A DNA stretch of 64,000 nt from Arthrobacter sp. TPD3018 (GTDB lineage: Bacteria > Pseudomonadota > Alphaproteobacteria > Sphingomonadales > Sphingomonadaceae): the NCBI GenBank assembly GCA_003075315.1, contig QDFQ01000004.1, positions 62,001 through 126,000 on the forward strand. Direction: 5' to 3'. Shown piece after piece: positions 8,877 to 18,365 of this stretch; position 1 is the stretch's first letter; the number at the start of each line of letters is the position of its first letter. A program made the position numbers and the translations under genes. The notes under the pieces are model-generated. The model made no database searches. It saw nothing but the letters and a program-made list of their open reading frames with translations, and was not told the origin of the DNA.

Positions 8877-8917
8877 AGGGCCGTCACGCGAAGGCTTCGC
8901 GTTCGGAAGTGGCGCCT

Positions 8918-9091
8918 CTAATGGTCCCCGCCGGTGCTGTCCAGCCCCTCATGCGCATCATTTTGCACCGGGATGCGATATCCTTCGCCCAGCCATTGCA
9001 GCAGGTCGCGATCGCGGCAGCCGCGCGAGCAGAAGGGCGTGTGAAGCGGATCGACGGCTTTGTCGCAGATCGGGCAGGTCGTGGTGGTCAT
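8918..9091 (-). CDS. yacG: DNA gyrase inhibitor YacG (zinc protein)
   Basis: A 57-residue zinc-binding protein reading MTTTTCPICDKAV, then FCSRGCRDRDLLQWLGEGYR. The four zinc ligands are Cys6, Cys9, Cys21 and Cys25 (CX2C...CX3C). The RDxDLxxWLxExY block is diagnostic for YacG, which in E. coli binds GyrB and inhibits gyrase. The ATG overlaps the TGA of the upstream RNase gene by 4 bases. The gene is short and easily missed by automatic length cut-offs. Confidence 0.93.
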   Translation of the reverse strand: MTTTTCPICDKAVDPLHTPFCSRGCRDRDLLQWLGEGYRIPVQNDAHEGLDSTGGDH

Positions 9092-10029
9092 AGGCTGTCG
9101 AACAGATGGGTGACGCCGGTGCGGCGTGCAAGCTCGGCCAGCCAGTCGGGGCGGCCGGCGAGGCGGGCGTGGACAGGGGCGGGCAGGCGGTGATGCAGCG
9201 GGCTGCCGGGGGGCTCGCGCTCCAGCCGGCGCAGCAGCGCCCTCGTCGCGGCGCCGACCGGATCGGTTCGGAGCAGTTCCGGCAGCGAGGCGCGGGGGCG
9301 GGGGCGGACGATCTGCAGGAAGCCGAAGCCGTTGACCGCGGTGCGTTCGAAGGGCTGCACCAGCGCAGCGTCGAGCGTTTCGGCGACCGCCTGGCGCGCA
9401 GCCTTGCCCTCCAGCGTCGGAAAATCGATGCCGATCGAGCCGCCGATGCCGTGACGTCGGATCGCTGCGGCGACCGCCTTGGCGGCGGCGAGGGCGAGCG
9501 GTTCGAGCGGGGGTGGCCCGTCGACGTCGAACAGCGTCATCGCCGGGGTGGGGGACATGCGCAGAGCGCCGAGCGGGAAGGCGATCGCGCCGTCCGTCGC
9601 CTCTTCGAGCAATTCGGACCAGCCGGCCGCTTCCAGCGCGTCGGGTTCGTGGGGGCGGAGCGTGCGGACGGGGTGGCCGGTGGCGTGGAGGCGGGCGAGC
9701 AGATCGGGGCCGTCGGCGGGCGCCGCATCGGTCGCCACGGCGCGGGGCGGCTTGGGGCGGCCGGGTTCGGGGATGGCTTCGCGGACGATCTCGACGGTAA
9801 GGGTCGCGCCCTTGGTCAGCCCTTTGGGGATGCGGGGGATGACCGCCTCTTCGCCGGCGATCGACAGGCGGCCCATGCCACCGGCGGTCAGCTCGACCAG
9901 CTGGGCCTTGGCGACGGTGCCGAGGCGGAGGGCATTGGGCAATTCGATCGCGGCTTCGACGATACGGTCGTCCTCGATCAGCGCGGCGCGGGCTTCGCCG
10001 ATGCCGGCTTCATAGACCCATTCAGGCAA
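9088..10029 (-). CDS. RNase E/G family protein, short form
   Basis: A 313-residue protein (LPEWVYEAGIGEARAALIEDD) related to RNase E/G. The region GIGGSIGIDFPTLEGK matches the catalytic GG-IDF motif carrying the first metal-binding Asp. NGFGFLQIVRPRPRASL matches the SxFGLxExxRxRxRxSL block. It is much shorter than E. coli RNase G (about 490 residues), with a reduced N-terminal S1-like part and no zinc-link cysteines. The second catalytic Asp could not be placed. The start is taken as TTG at 10029, overlapping maf by 8 bases, as no closer ATG exists. Confidence 0.82.
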   Translation of the reverse strand: MPEWVYEAGIGEARAALIEDDRIVEAAIELPNALRLGTVAKAQLVELTAGGMGRLSIAGEEAVIPRIPKGLTKGATLTVEIVREAIPEPGRPKPPRAVATDAAPADGPDLLARLHATGHPVRTLRPHEPDALEAAGWSELLEEATDGAIAFPLGALRMSPTPAMTLFDVDGPPPLEPLALAAAKAVAAAIRRHGIGGSIGIDFPTLEGKAARQAVAETLDAALVQPFERTAVNGFGFLQIVRPRPRASLPELLRTDPVGAATRALLRRLEREPPGSPLHHRLPAPVHARLAGRPDWLAELARRTGVTHLFDSL

Positions 10030-10591
10030 GGGGCAGACCGGCGGCGCGGAGAAGGGCGCGCGTTTCGGTGAGCGGCAGGCCGATGACGCCCGAATGGCTG
10101 CCGTGGATGAAGCGGACGAAGGCTTCGGCGCGGCCCTGGATGGCGTAACCGCCGGCTTTTCCAAGGCCTTCGCCGCACGCGACATAGGCGTCGATTTCCG
10201 CGGGGGAGAGGGGGCGGAAGGCGACGATCGTATCGGACAGGCGCGTGCGCTGCGTGCCGTCGGGGCCGATCACGCAGATTGCCGACAGGGCGTGGTGGCG
10301 GCGGCCGGAGAGGCGGACGAGCAGGTCGCGCTGGATCGCCTCCGTCTCGGCGGGCGGCAGGATCGCGCGGCCAAGCGCGATCGTGGTGTCGCCAGCGATG
10401 ACCGTTTCGTCCGGCGCGCGCTGGACCGCCAGCGCCTTTTCGACGGCGAGGCGCTGCGCATAGACGCGTGGCAGCTCGCGGGGGCGTGGGGTTTCGTCGA
10501 TCGCGGGCGCGGCGATGCGATCGGGCACGACGCCGAGACGCGCCAGCAGATCGCGCCGGCGCGGCGAGGAAGAGGCGAGAACCAGTGGCAT
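10022..10591 (-). CDS. maf: Maf-like nucleotide pyrophosphatase
   Basis: A 189-residue Maf/Ham1-related protein: MPLVLASSSPRRRDLLARLG at the N-terminus, then VIAGDTTIALG, LSGRRHHALSAICVI and GYAIQGRAEAFVRFIHGSHSGVIGLPL. Maf proteins hydrolyse non-canonical or canonical nucleoside triphosphates, including dTTP, UTP and modified pyrimidines. The start at 10591 is chosen because LVLASSSPRR is the conserved N-terminus; an upstream in-frame TTG at 10609 is possible. The gene lies between infA and the RNase E/G gene. Confidence 0.94.
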   Translation of the reverse strand: MPLVLASSSPRRRDLLARLGVVPDRIAAPAIDETPRPRELPRVYAQRLAVEKALAVQRAPDETVIAGDTTIALGRAILPPAETEAIQRDLLVRLSGRRHHALSAICVIGPDGTQRTRLSDTIVAFRPLSPAEIDAYVACGEGLGKAGGYAIQGRAEAFVRFIHGSHSGVIGLPLTETRALLRAAGLPLA

Positions 10592-10622
10592 AAGGTTGGG
10601 CGGCACCAAATGCCGCCGCAGC

Positions 10623-10868
10623 TTATTGCGGGCCGGGGCCGCCGCGGCCGGGCATGAAGCGGTAGGTGATCCGCCCCTTGGTCAGGTCGTAGGGGGTCAG
10701 TTCGACCAGCACCTCGTCACCGACCAGCACACGGATGCGGTTCTTGCGCATCTTGCCGGCGGTATGGCCGAGAATTTCGTGATCGTTTTCGAGCTGTACA
10801 CGGAACATCGCGTTGGGGAGCAATTCCACCACGCGGCCGCGCATCTCGAGCAGTTCTTCCTTGGCCAA
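10623..10868 (-). CDS. infA: Translation initiation factor IF-1
   Basis: An 81-residue S1/OB-fold protein, [20 protein letters not shown] then [32 protein letters not shown], ending in a short glycine/proline tail. IF-1 binds the ribosomal A site during initiation. The start codon is TTG (10866-10868), preceded by GAGG on the minus strand. It is the first gene of the infA-maf-RNase-yacG cluster, an arrangement common in alphaproteobacteria. Confidence 0.97.
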   Translation of the reverse strand: MAKEELLEMRGRVVELLPNAMFRVQLENDHEILGHTAGKMRKNRIRVLVGDEVLVELTPYDLTKGRITYRFMPGRGGPGPQ

Positions 10869-11177
10869 AAATCAACCTCTGTTCGCGTGTTCGGGCGCGC
10901 CCTTAGCGCAAGTCGCCGAAAAAGGGAAGCAAGGCGGACGGGCGGCGCCGGTCCAACAGGGGGCGGCGCGTCGCAATGCCTTGCGAGAGGCAAGATGGGG
11001 GCGGCGGGGGCGATTCGCAAGTCGGCCGGGTCCTCTCGGAAGTGGACGAAGTGGACGATACGTAACGTACCGGAGACCCCCTTGTGCGCAGGGAGCGCGC
11101 GGGGTGGGGCCGGACGTGTCAAAGAGCGATGTTCGGATGATGCATATTTGGGGGGTGTAGGACAGGGGAAAACAAGT
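10869..11177. other. Intergenic region upstream of infA
   Basis: About 310 bases between the infA start and the chemoreceptor terminator. No gene is visible. It must hold the infA promoter on the minus strand, but no convincing -35/-10 pair was recognised. Confidence 0.5.
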
Positions 11178-11207
11178 CCGCTGCCGGTGGGTGACCACCG
11201 GCAGCGG
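11178..11207 (-). terminator. Intrinsic terminator of the chemoreceptor gene
   Basis: A perfect 13-bp stem, CCGCTGCCGGTGG/CCACCGGCAGCGG, with a GTGA loop. On the minus strand it is followed by ACTTGTTTTCC, 10 bases after the chemoreceptor stop codon. Confidence 0.85.
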
Positions 11208-11217
11208 AGGGGCCGCG

Positions 11218-12981
11218 TCAGGCGGCGCGGTGGAAGTGGGCGTCCTCGGCATCGGCTTCGCCCAGGATCGGCGCGAAGCCCTTCGTGCGGACGGCGCTGG
11301 GCTTGCGGGCCTTGGGAGTCGCGGCGGCGCGGGCGGGCGCGCGGGGCGCGCGGGCCGCCGGTGCCGCGTCGTCGTCGAGCTTGAAATAGGCGATGCTGCC
11401 TTCGAGTTCCTCGGCGCGACCGGCCATTTCCTGCGACGTCGCCGAAATCTCCTCGGCCGCCGCCGCATTCTGCTGCATCACCTGATCGAGCTGTTGCAGC
11501 GCCTGGTTGACCTTCGCGGCGCCGATATCCTGTTCGCGGCAGGCGGCGCTGATCTCGGTCACCAACTCGGTGGTGCGGCGGATGTCGGGGACGAGCTTTG
11601 CAAGCATGTCGCCCGCCTGCGCGGCGGCGGCCATCGTTTCGGTGGACATGCCGCCGATCTCGCCCGCGGCGACCTGGCTGCGTTCGGCAAGCTTGCGGAC
11701 CTCTGCGGCGACCACTGCGAAGCCGCGGCCGTGTTCGCCGGCGCGGGCAGCCTCGACCGCGGCGTTGAGCGCGAGCAGATCGGTCTGGCGCGCGATTTCC
11801 TGCACAATGGCGATGCGATCGACGATGGTGCGGATCGCCTCGACCGCCTGGGCGACGGCGGTGCCGCTCGCCTCGGCCGCCTGCGACGACTGGTGCGCCA
11901 TCTTCTGCGTCTGCGCCGCATTGTCGGCATTCTGTTTGATGTTCGCCGCCATCTCTTCCATCGAAGCCGATGCCTCTTCGGTCGCGGCGGCCTGTTCGGT
12001 CGCGCCCTGGCTGACCTGATCCGAGGACGACGACAGTTGCTGGCTGGCCGAGGCGACGTTCTGCGCCGCGCCGATGGCATCGCCGATCACGCTGCGCAGC
12101 CGATCGACCATCGCACCGATCGCGCCGCTGAAGGCGCTGCTGAGCCCGCCGTAATCGCGTTCCAGCCGGGCCGACAGATTGCCCTGCGAGAGTTCGCCAA
12201 CGACGCGCGAGAAGTCGCCGAACGCCGCCTCGACACCGGCGACGCTGCCTTCCATCCGGCCGATCTCGTCATGGCGATCGGTGGCGATCGGATCGGCGAG
12301 CCGGCCAAGCTTGGCGGTCACGCGTTCCAGGGGCCGGGCGATGGCGCGCGTCATCAGCAGGCCCATGCCGATCGACAGGATCACGCCCAGGATCATGCTG
12401 CCGAGGATCGCCTGGGTGATCGTGGAAAAGGCCGCCGCCTGCGATGCGGAGCGCTTGGCGAGCAGGGATTGCTCGGTGCCGATCACGCTGCCGACCTGGG
12501 TGCGCAGCTGGTCCATCAGCGCCTTGCCGGTGCCGTCGAGGATGCTGGCACGCGCCGCAGCCTGCGTCGCTGGCGCGCCCATCAGCGCGATGTTGCGTTC
12601 GGCGACCTCGCTGCGCCAGCGCCGGGCGAGTGCTCCCACCTGCGCCAGCCGGGTCTGCTGCTGCGGATTGTCCGAGGTCAGCCCGCGCGCTTCGTCGATG
12701 GCCTTGTCGAAGTCGGTGCTGCCCTGCGCATACGGCGCGAGGAAGGCGCGATCGGCGGTCAGCAGATAGCCGCGAAAGCCGGTTTCCTGGTTCACCATCG
12801 CTTCGACCAGCTTGTTCGATGCGGCGATGACCTTGTACGTATGTTCGTTGATCGCCGTCGTTTCGCGGACCTGGTTCTGTTTCGTATAGATAACGAAATT
12901 CGCCAGCAGGGTGAGGGCAAGGATCAAACCGAGACAGAGTATCAGTTTTCGCGGCATGGAAAGGTTGTCGAAGAAACGCAT
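11218..12981 (-). CDS. Methyl-accepting chemotaxis protein with CHASE3 sensor
   Basis: A 587-residue chemoreceptor. TM1 is at about residues 12-32. The periplasmic helical CHASE3-type domain carries [21 protein letters not shown] (about residues 64-85). TM2 is at about 190-212, followed by a HAMP domain ([19 protein letters not shown]). The signalling hairpin tip is [21 protein letters not shown], then [18 protein letters not shown]. The tail is alanine/proline-rich and ends EDAHFHRAA, with no obvious CheR pentapeptide. No che genes are adjacent, so this is an orphan receptor in the window. Ligand unknown. Confidence 0.95.
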   Translation of the reverse strand: MRFFDNLSMPRKLILCLGLILALTLLANFVIYTKQNQVRETTAINEHTYKVIAASNKLVEAMVNQETGFRGYLLTADRAFLAPYAQGSTDFDKAIDEARGLTSDNPQQQTRLAQVGALARRWRSEVAERNIALMGAPATQAAARASILDGTGKALMDQLRTQVGSVIGTEQSLLAKRSASQAAAFSTITQAILGSMILGVILSIGMGLLMTRAIARPLERVTAKLGRLADPIATDRHDEIGRMEGSVAGVEAAFGDFSRVVGELSQGNLSARLERDYGGLSSAFSGAIGAMVDRLRSVIGDAIGAAQNVASASQQLSSSSDQVSQGATEQAAATEEASASMEEMAANIKQNADNAAQTQKMAHQSSQAAEASGTAVAQAVEAIRTIVDRIAIVQEIARQTDLLALNAAVEAARAGEHGRGFAVVAAEVRKLAERSQVAAGEIGGMSTETMAAAAQAGDMLAKLVPDIRRTTELVTEISAACREQDIGAAKVNQALQQLDQVMQQNAAAAEEISATSQEMAGRAEELEGSIAYFKLDDDAAPAARAPRAPARAAATPKARKPSAVRTKGFAPILGEADAEDAHFHRAA

Positions 12982-13390
12982 GGGGGTGCATCCGTTGATG
13001 ATCGTCGCGCATCACGACGGAAGATGGACGGGAATGGCTCGTGTCGGCGGCGGGCCGACGACCTATACTGTGACGGCCGGCAATCGACCTTCACGGATAG
13101 TTGACGTCATCGTTACCACCACGAAAAGTCGATAACGGTCCAATCGTTAACGCCGCTTTGCAGCGCGTCGGAAAACGGCCCGCAGGCGACCATTTTTGCG
13201 CGCGGTGGAAAAATCGTGGTGCGTTATGAAACCAATGGCCGACTCGGGGATTTTGGGCGCCCTTCATCGATCTGTCTGATTTGATCGTGGGTGCAGCGAA
13301 TCATGTCGTCCGGCGGGCCGGGCACAGGGCGAATCGGTGGCCGATTCGGGCGAATTGGACGCACCGCCTGGTCATTCCCGGCGCGGCCCT
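12982..13390. other. Gene-poor stretch upstream of the chemoreceptor
   Basis: About 410 bases without a supportable gene. It should contain the chemoreceptor promoter (minus strand); no consensus promoter was identified. A short echo, CGAATCGGTGGCCGATTCG, occurs near 13330. Confidence 0.45.
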
Positions 13391-13465
13391 TCAGGCCGGG
13401 CTATATTTCGCCAGGGCCGCGGCCATCGCGGTGAGACATTCCAGCCGGCCTTGGCTGCAGGCGAT
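13391..13465 (-). pseudogene. Decayed copy of the 3' end of the S9 peptidase gene
   Basis: On the minus strand this reads SQGRLECLTAMAAALAKYSPA-stop. The intact S9 peptidase at 15091 ends SQDRLEFLTAMGTFLAKYNPA-stop. Base identity over about 65 positions is roughly three quarters by eye. No upstream part of the gene is preserved, so it is a fragment. The diguanylate cyclase gene lies between the fragment and the intact copy. Confidence 0.8.
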
Positions 13466-13486
13466 CGGTGAGGAACCTGGCGAGGC

Positions 13487-14917
13487 TCACCCCGCCGAGC
13501 GGAAGCCGTTACGGCCGCCTGCCTTCGCTTGGTAGAGCGCATCGTCGGCGCGGGCGATGACGTCGCGCAGGCGATCGGGGGGCGTGATGCCGGCGATGCC
13601 GCAGCTGATGCTGAGCAGCACGTGCGTCGCGGCGTCGGCGGCGATCGGCTGTTGGCGCAATGCGGCCTGGATGCGGGTGCAGATCGCTTCGCCCGTGTCG
13701 TGATCGCCGACCTGCAAGATCATCACGAATTCGTCGCCGCCCAGCCGGCCGATCAGATCGTCGGGACGGGTGTTGGCGCGCAGCGTCGCGGCGAGGTGGC
13801 GCAGCACGTGATCGCCGAAGGGATGGCCCCAGGAATCGTTGATGCCCTTGAAATGATCGATGTCGATCGCGACGCAGCAAAGGGGCGTGGCAGCGTGATC
13901 GAGCAGCGCGCTGGCGCGGCGTTCGAACCCGCGGCGGTTGAGCAGGCCGGTGAGCGTGTCGGTGATCGCCTCGGCATGGGCTTCGGCGGCCTGTTCCTTC
14001 AGCCTGCGCGACAGGAGGGTGCGCGCGGAAATCTCGGCGGCGACGGGCAGGCAGGTCAGCAGCATAACGGCAAGGAACGTCTGGAACAGATGCGCCTGCG
14101 CGACGGGATCGGTGGTGACCATCGCGACCGGGCCGAGGCCCGATGCGGTGGCGAAGGCGCCGGTCACCGCGACGATCATCACCGCCATCTTGGTGCCGAG
14201 CGGTCCGACGCGGAATGTGACCAGCATGACGGGTGCGTAGAGCAGAAAGAGCGCCGGCAGCGCCGCGACGAAGAAGACGAGATAGGCGGTGGCGAAGACC
14301 AGCCCGAGATAGGCGAACGCCTCGAGCCGCTGTGCCGCCGACGTGCCGCGGACGCTATCGACGATCTGGCCGCCCAGGAGCGCCATGAACACCGGCGTGA
14401 AGACGAGCAGGCCGAGGCCGTCGCTGAGAAACCACGTCTTGAACGAGGACACGAACGCCTGGTCGTAGACGAGCGCCGCAGTGGCCGCGCCCGCCGCGCC
14501 GCTGAGCGCGGGTGCGACCAGACCGGCGGCGAGGATGAAGCGCAGGAGCGCGCCGGTGGAGCGGAGCAGGTCGATCGATCCCGAGCCGCGGCGGATGAGG
14601 ATCGTGGCGACCACCACCTCCAATCCGTTGGCGACCGCATAGAGCAACGGGCCGGCGATGCTGCCCCGCGTCAGCCAGTTGGCGGCGACATTGCCGACGA
14701 GGCCGGCGCTGAGCACGGTCCACCAGCGCGGGCGCCGATCGAGCAGCAGCAGCGCGACGAGGATGGCATTGGCCGGCCATACCGTCGCGATCGTGCGGCC
14801 GTCGCTGGTGAGCGAGATGGTCGAGGCGGCGAACAGAACATAGAGCGATGCCGCGACCAGCCAGATGATGCCGGATGGCGTCCCCGATGGGCGCGCGGTG
14901 CGTACTGTCTCTCCCAT
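13487..14917 (-). CDS. Diguanylate cyclase with MASE1 membrane sensor
   Basis: A 476-residue protein. The N-terminal about 300 residues form a multi-helix membrane domain of MASE1 type (for example TVWPANAILVALLLL and GLGLLVFTPVFMALL). A C-terminal GGDEF domain follows (DTLTGLLNRRGFERR, DIDHFKGINDSWGHPFGD, RLGGDEFVMI). RPDD lies exactly five residues before GGDEF, giving an intact RxxD inhibitory site. It is therefore predicted to make c-di-GMP from two GTP and to be feedback-inhibited. The ATG at 14917 is preferred over an upstream TTG at 14944. Confidence 0.92.
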   Translation of the reverse strand: MGETVRTARPSGTPSGIIWLVAASLYVLFAASTISLTSDGRTIATVWPANAILVALLLLDRRPRWWTVLSAGLVGNVAANWLTRGSIAGPLLYAVANGLEVVVATILIRRGSGSIDLLRSTGALLRFILAAGLVAPALSGAAGAATAALVYDQAFVSSFKTWFLSDGLGLLVFTPVFMALLGGQIVDSVRGTSAAQRLEAFAYLGLVFATAYLVFFVAALPALFLLYAPVMLVTFRVGPLGTKMAVMIVAVTGAFATASGLGPVAMVTTDPVAQAHLFQTFLAVMLLTCLPVAAEISARTLLSRRLKEQAAEAHAEAITDTLTGLLNRRGFERRASALLDHAATPLCCVAIDIDHFKGINDSWGHPFGDHVLRHLAATLRANTRPDDLIGRLGGDEFVMILQVGDHDTGEAICTRIQAALRQQPIAADAATHVLLSISCGIAGITPPDRLRDVIARADDALYQAKAGGRNGFRSAG

Positions 14918-15090
14918 CCACCCAAATTGATCGAGATCAGTCAAAACGGGGTTAATATGCCCCGGTTGCCATGGCGGAAGTTGTGGGAAGACGGCGCAAA
15001 AATCGGCCGCTGCGGGTTAATGGACGGCGGTCGGTCCGGTTGGGTTCGGCGCGATGGCGGGGTCGCTGACGATCGGGCCGAGCAACGCCC

Positions 15091-17025
15091 TTACGCCGGA
15101 TTGTACTTCGCCAGGAACGTGCCCATCGCGGTGAGGAATTCCAGCCGGTCCTGGCTGCGGGTAAAGTGGTGATCGCCCAGCGGCTGTTCGATATAGAGAT
15201 AGGGTTTGCCGGCGGATTTGAGCGCATCGGCCATCTGGCGGGATTGCTTGACCGGCACGCGCTTGTCGGCCTTGCCGTGCATCAGCAAGACGGGGATGGT
15301 CACCTGATCGGCGCCGAAGCGGGGCGAGACGGCGTGGAGGTCGGTCGCGCGCTTGGTCCAGTAGCGACCCAGCGTCTTGCCGTTGAGGAATTGCGCGTCG
15401 TATTTCTTGATGCCGGCAAGGTCCGATACGCCGGCATAGGAGATGGCGCAGCGATACAGCGCGCCGTCGCGCTGGGCGGCGCGGAGCGCGGCATAGCCGC
15501 CGTAGGAGGCGCCGGCGATGCAGACGCGCTTGGGATCGGCGATGCCCTCCTTCGCCAGATAGAGGATCGCGTCGTTGAGATCGTCCTGCATCTTGAGGCC
15601 CCATTCGCCTTCGCCCGCCTTGACGAAGGCGGTGCCATAGCCGGACGAGCCGCGGTAATTGGGCTGGACGACGGCATAGCCCTGTTCGGCGAGATACTGG
15701 ACCCACCAGTCCCAGCCTTCGCTGTCGCGCGCGATCGGGCCGCCATGGGGCAGGACGATCAGCGGCAGGTTCTTGGCATTCGGGCGATGGCGGGGAAGCG
15801 TCAGGATCGCCTCGATCGGGGTGCCGTCGCGCGCGGTGTAATGGACGGTCTTGACCGGCGACAGGCTGCGGCCGGCGAGCGTGTCGTTCTGGAAGGCGTA
15901 GCGCTGCATGCGGTCGCTGGCGAGATCCCAGTAATAGAGCGCGCCGGCCTGGGACGGGCTGCCGACCTCGACCAGCAGCTGCGAACCGCTGGCGCTGCGC
16001 GAGACGATGCGCGCGCGGCGATTGCCGACCGCGGCGTCGGCGGCGGCCTGCACCTGCTTCAGGGCGGGGTCGAGCCAGACGACATGGTCGAACGTGTCGG
16101 TGACGCTGATCCCCTGCACGTCGTTGCCGGCACGGTTTTCGATGACGCCGTCGATGTCGTAGCCGGGGTGGTCGTACACTTTCTTGCCCAGCTTCAGGTC
16201 GGGCAGCGAGACCTCGTACAGCGCATCGCGGCCGCCGCTGTCGCTGGTCGCGAGTGCGGTGCCGTCGGCGCGGAAGGTGGTGGGGACGATGAAGCTCTGG
16301 TCTTTGCGCGAATCGCTGCGCGCGATGGTGCGGAAGGATTCGGCGTTGGAGCCGCGATAGAGCAGCGCGCCGCGGCCGGTATCGTCGATGTAGCGGATGC
16401 CCATGCGCAGCGTGCCGGCGCCGTCGGCATACCAGTCCCATACGTCCGGCTGGCTGGCGGCGACGCGACGGACCTTGCCGGTCGAGATGTCGGCGTCCCA
16501 GACGGACGGATAGATATCCGCCATCGTGTCGATCCCGGTCGAGCGCGCGAACAGGATGTGCGGGCTGCCGTCCTTGGCCGACCAGAGCAGATCGTCGGCG
16601 CGGATGCCGGAATTGGTCCAGTCGATGCGGTTGAGCGTCTTCAGATCGGCGCTGAGGCCGACCATGCGGGTGATGTAGATGTCGTCCCCGTCGAGATGCG
16701 ACTGGCTGCCGATGCCGGCGACGAGCCACCCGTCGCCCACCCAGCGCCACCAGTTGATGTCCATATTCTCGCCGACCTTCAGCGCGGCGGGCTTGCCGTC
16801 GAACAGCGGCATGACGACGAGGCTCTGGACGCCGTCGATCGCCATCTTCGCCGCGATGCGCGTGCCGTCGGGCGACAGGCGGGGGGATTCGAACTTGGGC
16901 AGCTGGGCGAAGACCGCTGCGGGGATGGGGGAGTCAGCGGCGGGTTGGGCGACGGGTGGCGTCTGCGCGGTGGCGGTGACGGCGAACAGAGCGGTGGCGA
17001 GCGACAGCGCGCAGGTGCGAAGCAT
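15091..17025 (-). CDS. Secreted S9 family prolyl-oligopeptidase-like peptidase
   Basis: A 644-residue protein with a signal peptide (cleavage after about TATAQ), a beta-propeller-like N-terminal region and a C-terminal alpha/beta hydrolase domain. The oxyanion segment is HGGPIARD. The nucleophile is Ser in GASYGGYAA, the catalytic Asp is in HGKADKRVP, and the catalytic His is in GDHHF. It is probably a periplasmic dipeptidyl/acylaminoacyl peptidase. The ATG at 17025 follows GGGGGG by 7 bases and directly opens the signal peptide. A decayed copy of its 3' end lies at 13391-13465. Confidence 0.93.
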   Translation of the reverse strand: MLRTCALSLATALFAVTATAQTPPVAQPAADSPIPAAVFAQLPKFESPRLSPDGTRIAAKMAIDGVQSLVVMPLFDGKPAALKVGENMDINWWRWVGDGWLVAGIGSQSHLDGDDIYITRMVGLSADLKTLNRIDWTNSGIRADDLLWSAKDGSPHILFARSTGIDTMADIYPSVWDADISTGKVRRVAASQPDVWDWYADGAGTLRMGIRYIDDTGRGALLYRGSNAESFRTIARSDSRKDQSFIVPTTFRADGTALATSDSGGRDALYEVSLPDLKLGKKVYDHPGYDIDGVIENRAGNDVQGISVTDTFDHVVWLDPALKQVQAAADAAVGNRRARIVSRSASGSQLLVEVGSPSQAGALYYWDLASDRMQRYAFQNDTLAGRSLSPVKTVHYTARDGTPIEAILTLPRHRPNAKNLPLIVLPHGGPIARDSEGWDWWVQYLAEQGYAVVQPNYRGSSGYGTAFVKAGEGEWGLKMQDDLNDAILYLAKEGIADPKRVCIAGASYGGYAALRAAQRDGALYRCAISYAGVSDLAGIKKYDAQFLNGKTLGRYWTKRATDLHAVSPRFGADQVTIPVLLMHGKADKRVPVKQSRQMADALKSAGKPYLYIEQPLGDHHFTRSQDRLEFLTAMGTFLAKYNPA

Positions 17026-17089
17026 GGAAATCCCCCCGGTGGCCTTCCCCAAGGCCAGTGACGAAAGACTAACGCAGGTTAGTGCGGCG

Positions 17090-18286
17090 TCAATCCGCGT
17101 CGGGCGCGGGCGCGTATGCGACGTCGAGCACGCGGAGCCGGTAGCGGCCGGGGGGCAGCATCAGCGCGACGTCTTCGCCCGGCCGGATCGCGACGCGGTC
17201 CATCGGTACGGAGGCGGGCGGTTCGCCGTCGGGGCGGGCTTCGATGACGCGCCAGCCTGTGGTGGGGCTAAGCTCTGCGGGGATGCCGACGGGCGTGTCG
17301 CCGGCGGCGATCCGCCACGCCGGGCGACCGCGGACGAAGCGGGCGGTGGGGTGATCGACGACGAGGTCGAAGGTGCCGGGCGGTTCGTCCGCGGGCAGGG
17401 CGGCGAGGCGGGGCGCGCTAGCGCCGCCGTGGCAGGTGGTCTGCGAGATGGTGAGCGGGTCGATCCCGGTCTTGGCCTTGAGCCGCGTCGCCATCCAGCG
17501 CAGGCCGTCGGCGGTGGGGACTTCGATCGCATGGTGATAGCCGACGTGGACGAGCAGCTTGGCGCCCGGATGCGCGGCGACCCAGGCGGCGAGAGCGCTC
17601 GCCTGCGCTTCCTCGCGTACGGCGATCCGTTCCGTCTGGGAGAGTTTGGCGGTGGCGGGATCGTGATGCGCTTCGTAGGGGACGAGCGCATAGCTCAGCC
17701 GCTTCGCGGTGCGGCCCAGCCGGCCGAAGGCGGCTTCGCCCAGGTAAAAGCCATCTTCGTCCGTGAGATAAGGAAGGCTCGGTTCGCGCAGGAAGGGCGA
17801 ATAGAATTTCGGCGGCGTATCCGGTTGCGGGTTGGAGAGCGCCTCCATCGCCAGCGTCGTATAGCCCTCGGCATGCAAGGGGGCGAGCAGCGCCGTCGTG
17901 AAGCCGCGATGTTCGGAACGTTCGTGGCTTTCGTTGATGATGACGATCGATGTCTTGCGGGCGGCCTGGATGATCGCCGTCAGCGGATCGGTGGTGTCCC
18001 TGGCGGGCATGCAATGGGTGGGGCGATAATCGTCGCTGCTGGCGGCGATCAGGTCTTCGCGGCCGAACTGGCTGAACGTTTGCAGATTGGGCTCGCCGGC
18101 CAGCGGATGAACCGGATCGATGCGGGCAAGCGATTTGAGCCGGATTTCGGCGAGCGATCCTGCCTTTGGGGTCGCGGTTTCGTAGGGTGGTAGCAGGATA
18201 ACTGCGCCCGACTTGGGGGCGGTGTGGGCGGTGGCGCCCGTGGCGGACAGGACGAGGGCGAGCGCGAGGGCGCGACGATGGATCAT
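17090..18286 (-). CDS. Exported protein, ChaN/erythromycin-esterase-like
   Basis: A 398-residue protein with a signal peptide (MIHRRALALALVLSATGATA). The segment SIVIINESHERSEHRGFTTALL, followed by YTTLAMEAL, resembles the E-x-H...H core of ChaN/EreA/TraB-type proteins. A later LLVHVGYHHAIEV and a C-terminal beta-rich region (from about 300) complete it. I do not recognise a characterised homologue, so the function is open; a metal- or haem-binding hydrolase fold is one possibility. The ATG at 18286 starts the signal peptide. It is separated from the S9 peptidase by only 64 bases and may share its transcript. Confidence 0.6.
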   Translation of the reverse strand: MIHRRALALALVLSATGATAHTAPKSGAVILLPPYETATPKAGSLAEIRLKSLARIDPVHPLAGEPNLQTFSQFGREDLIAASSDDYRPTHCMPARDTTDPLTAIIQAARKTSIVIINESHERSEHRGFTTALLAPLHAEGYTTLAMEALSNPQPDTPPKFYSPFLREPSLPYLTDEDGFYLGEAAFGRLGRTAKRLSYALVPYEAHHDPATAKLSQTERIAVREEAQASALAAWVAAHPGAKLLVHVGYHHAIEVPTADGLRWMATRLKAKTGIDPLTISQTTCHGGASAPRLAALPADEPPGTFDLVVDHPTARFVRGRPAWRIAAGDTPVGIPAELSPTTGWRVIEARPDGEPPASVPMDRVAIRPGEDVALMLPPGRYRLRVLDVAYAPAPDAD

Positions 18287-18365
18287 GATATACGAACTCC
18301 CCCCGGGTAGGGTCGGGAGGGTAACAGGGCCGATGTGGTCGTCAATTGGTGTGGGGTAGGCGGCG

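Noticed and set aside
15166..17061. 631-residue frame opposite the S9 peptidase
   Set aside because: Antisense to a gene with intact catalytic motifs; no start or domain support.
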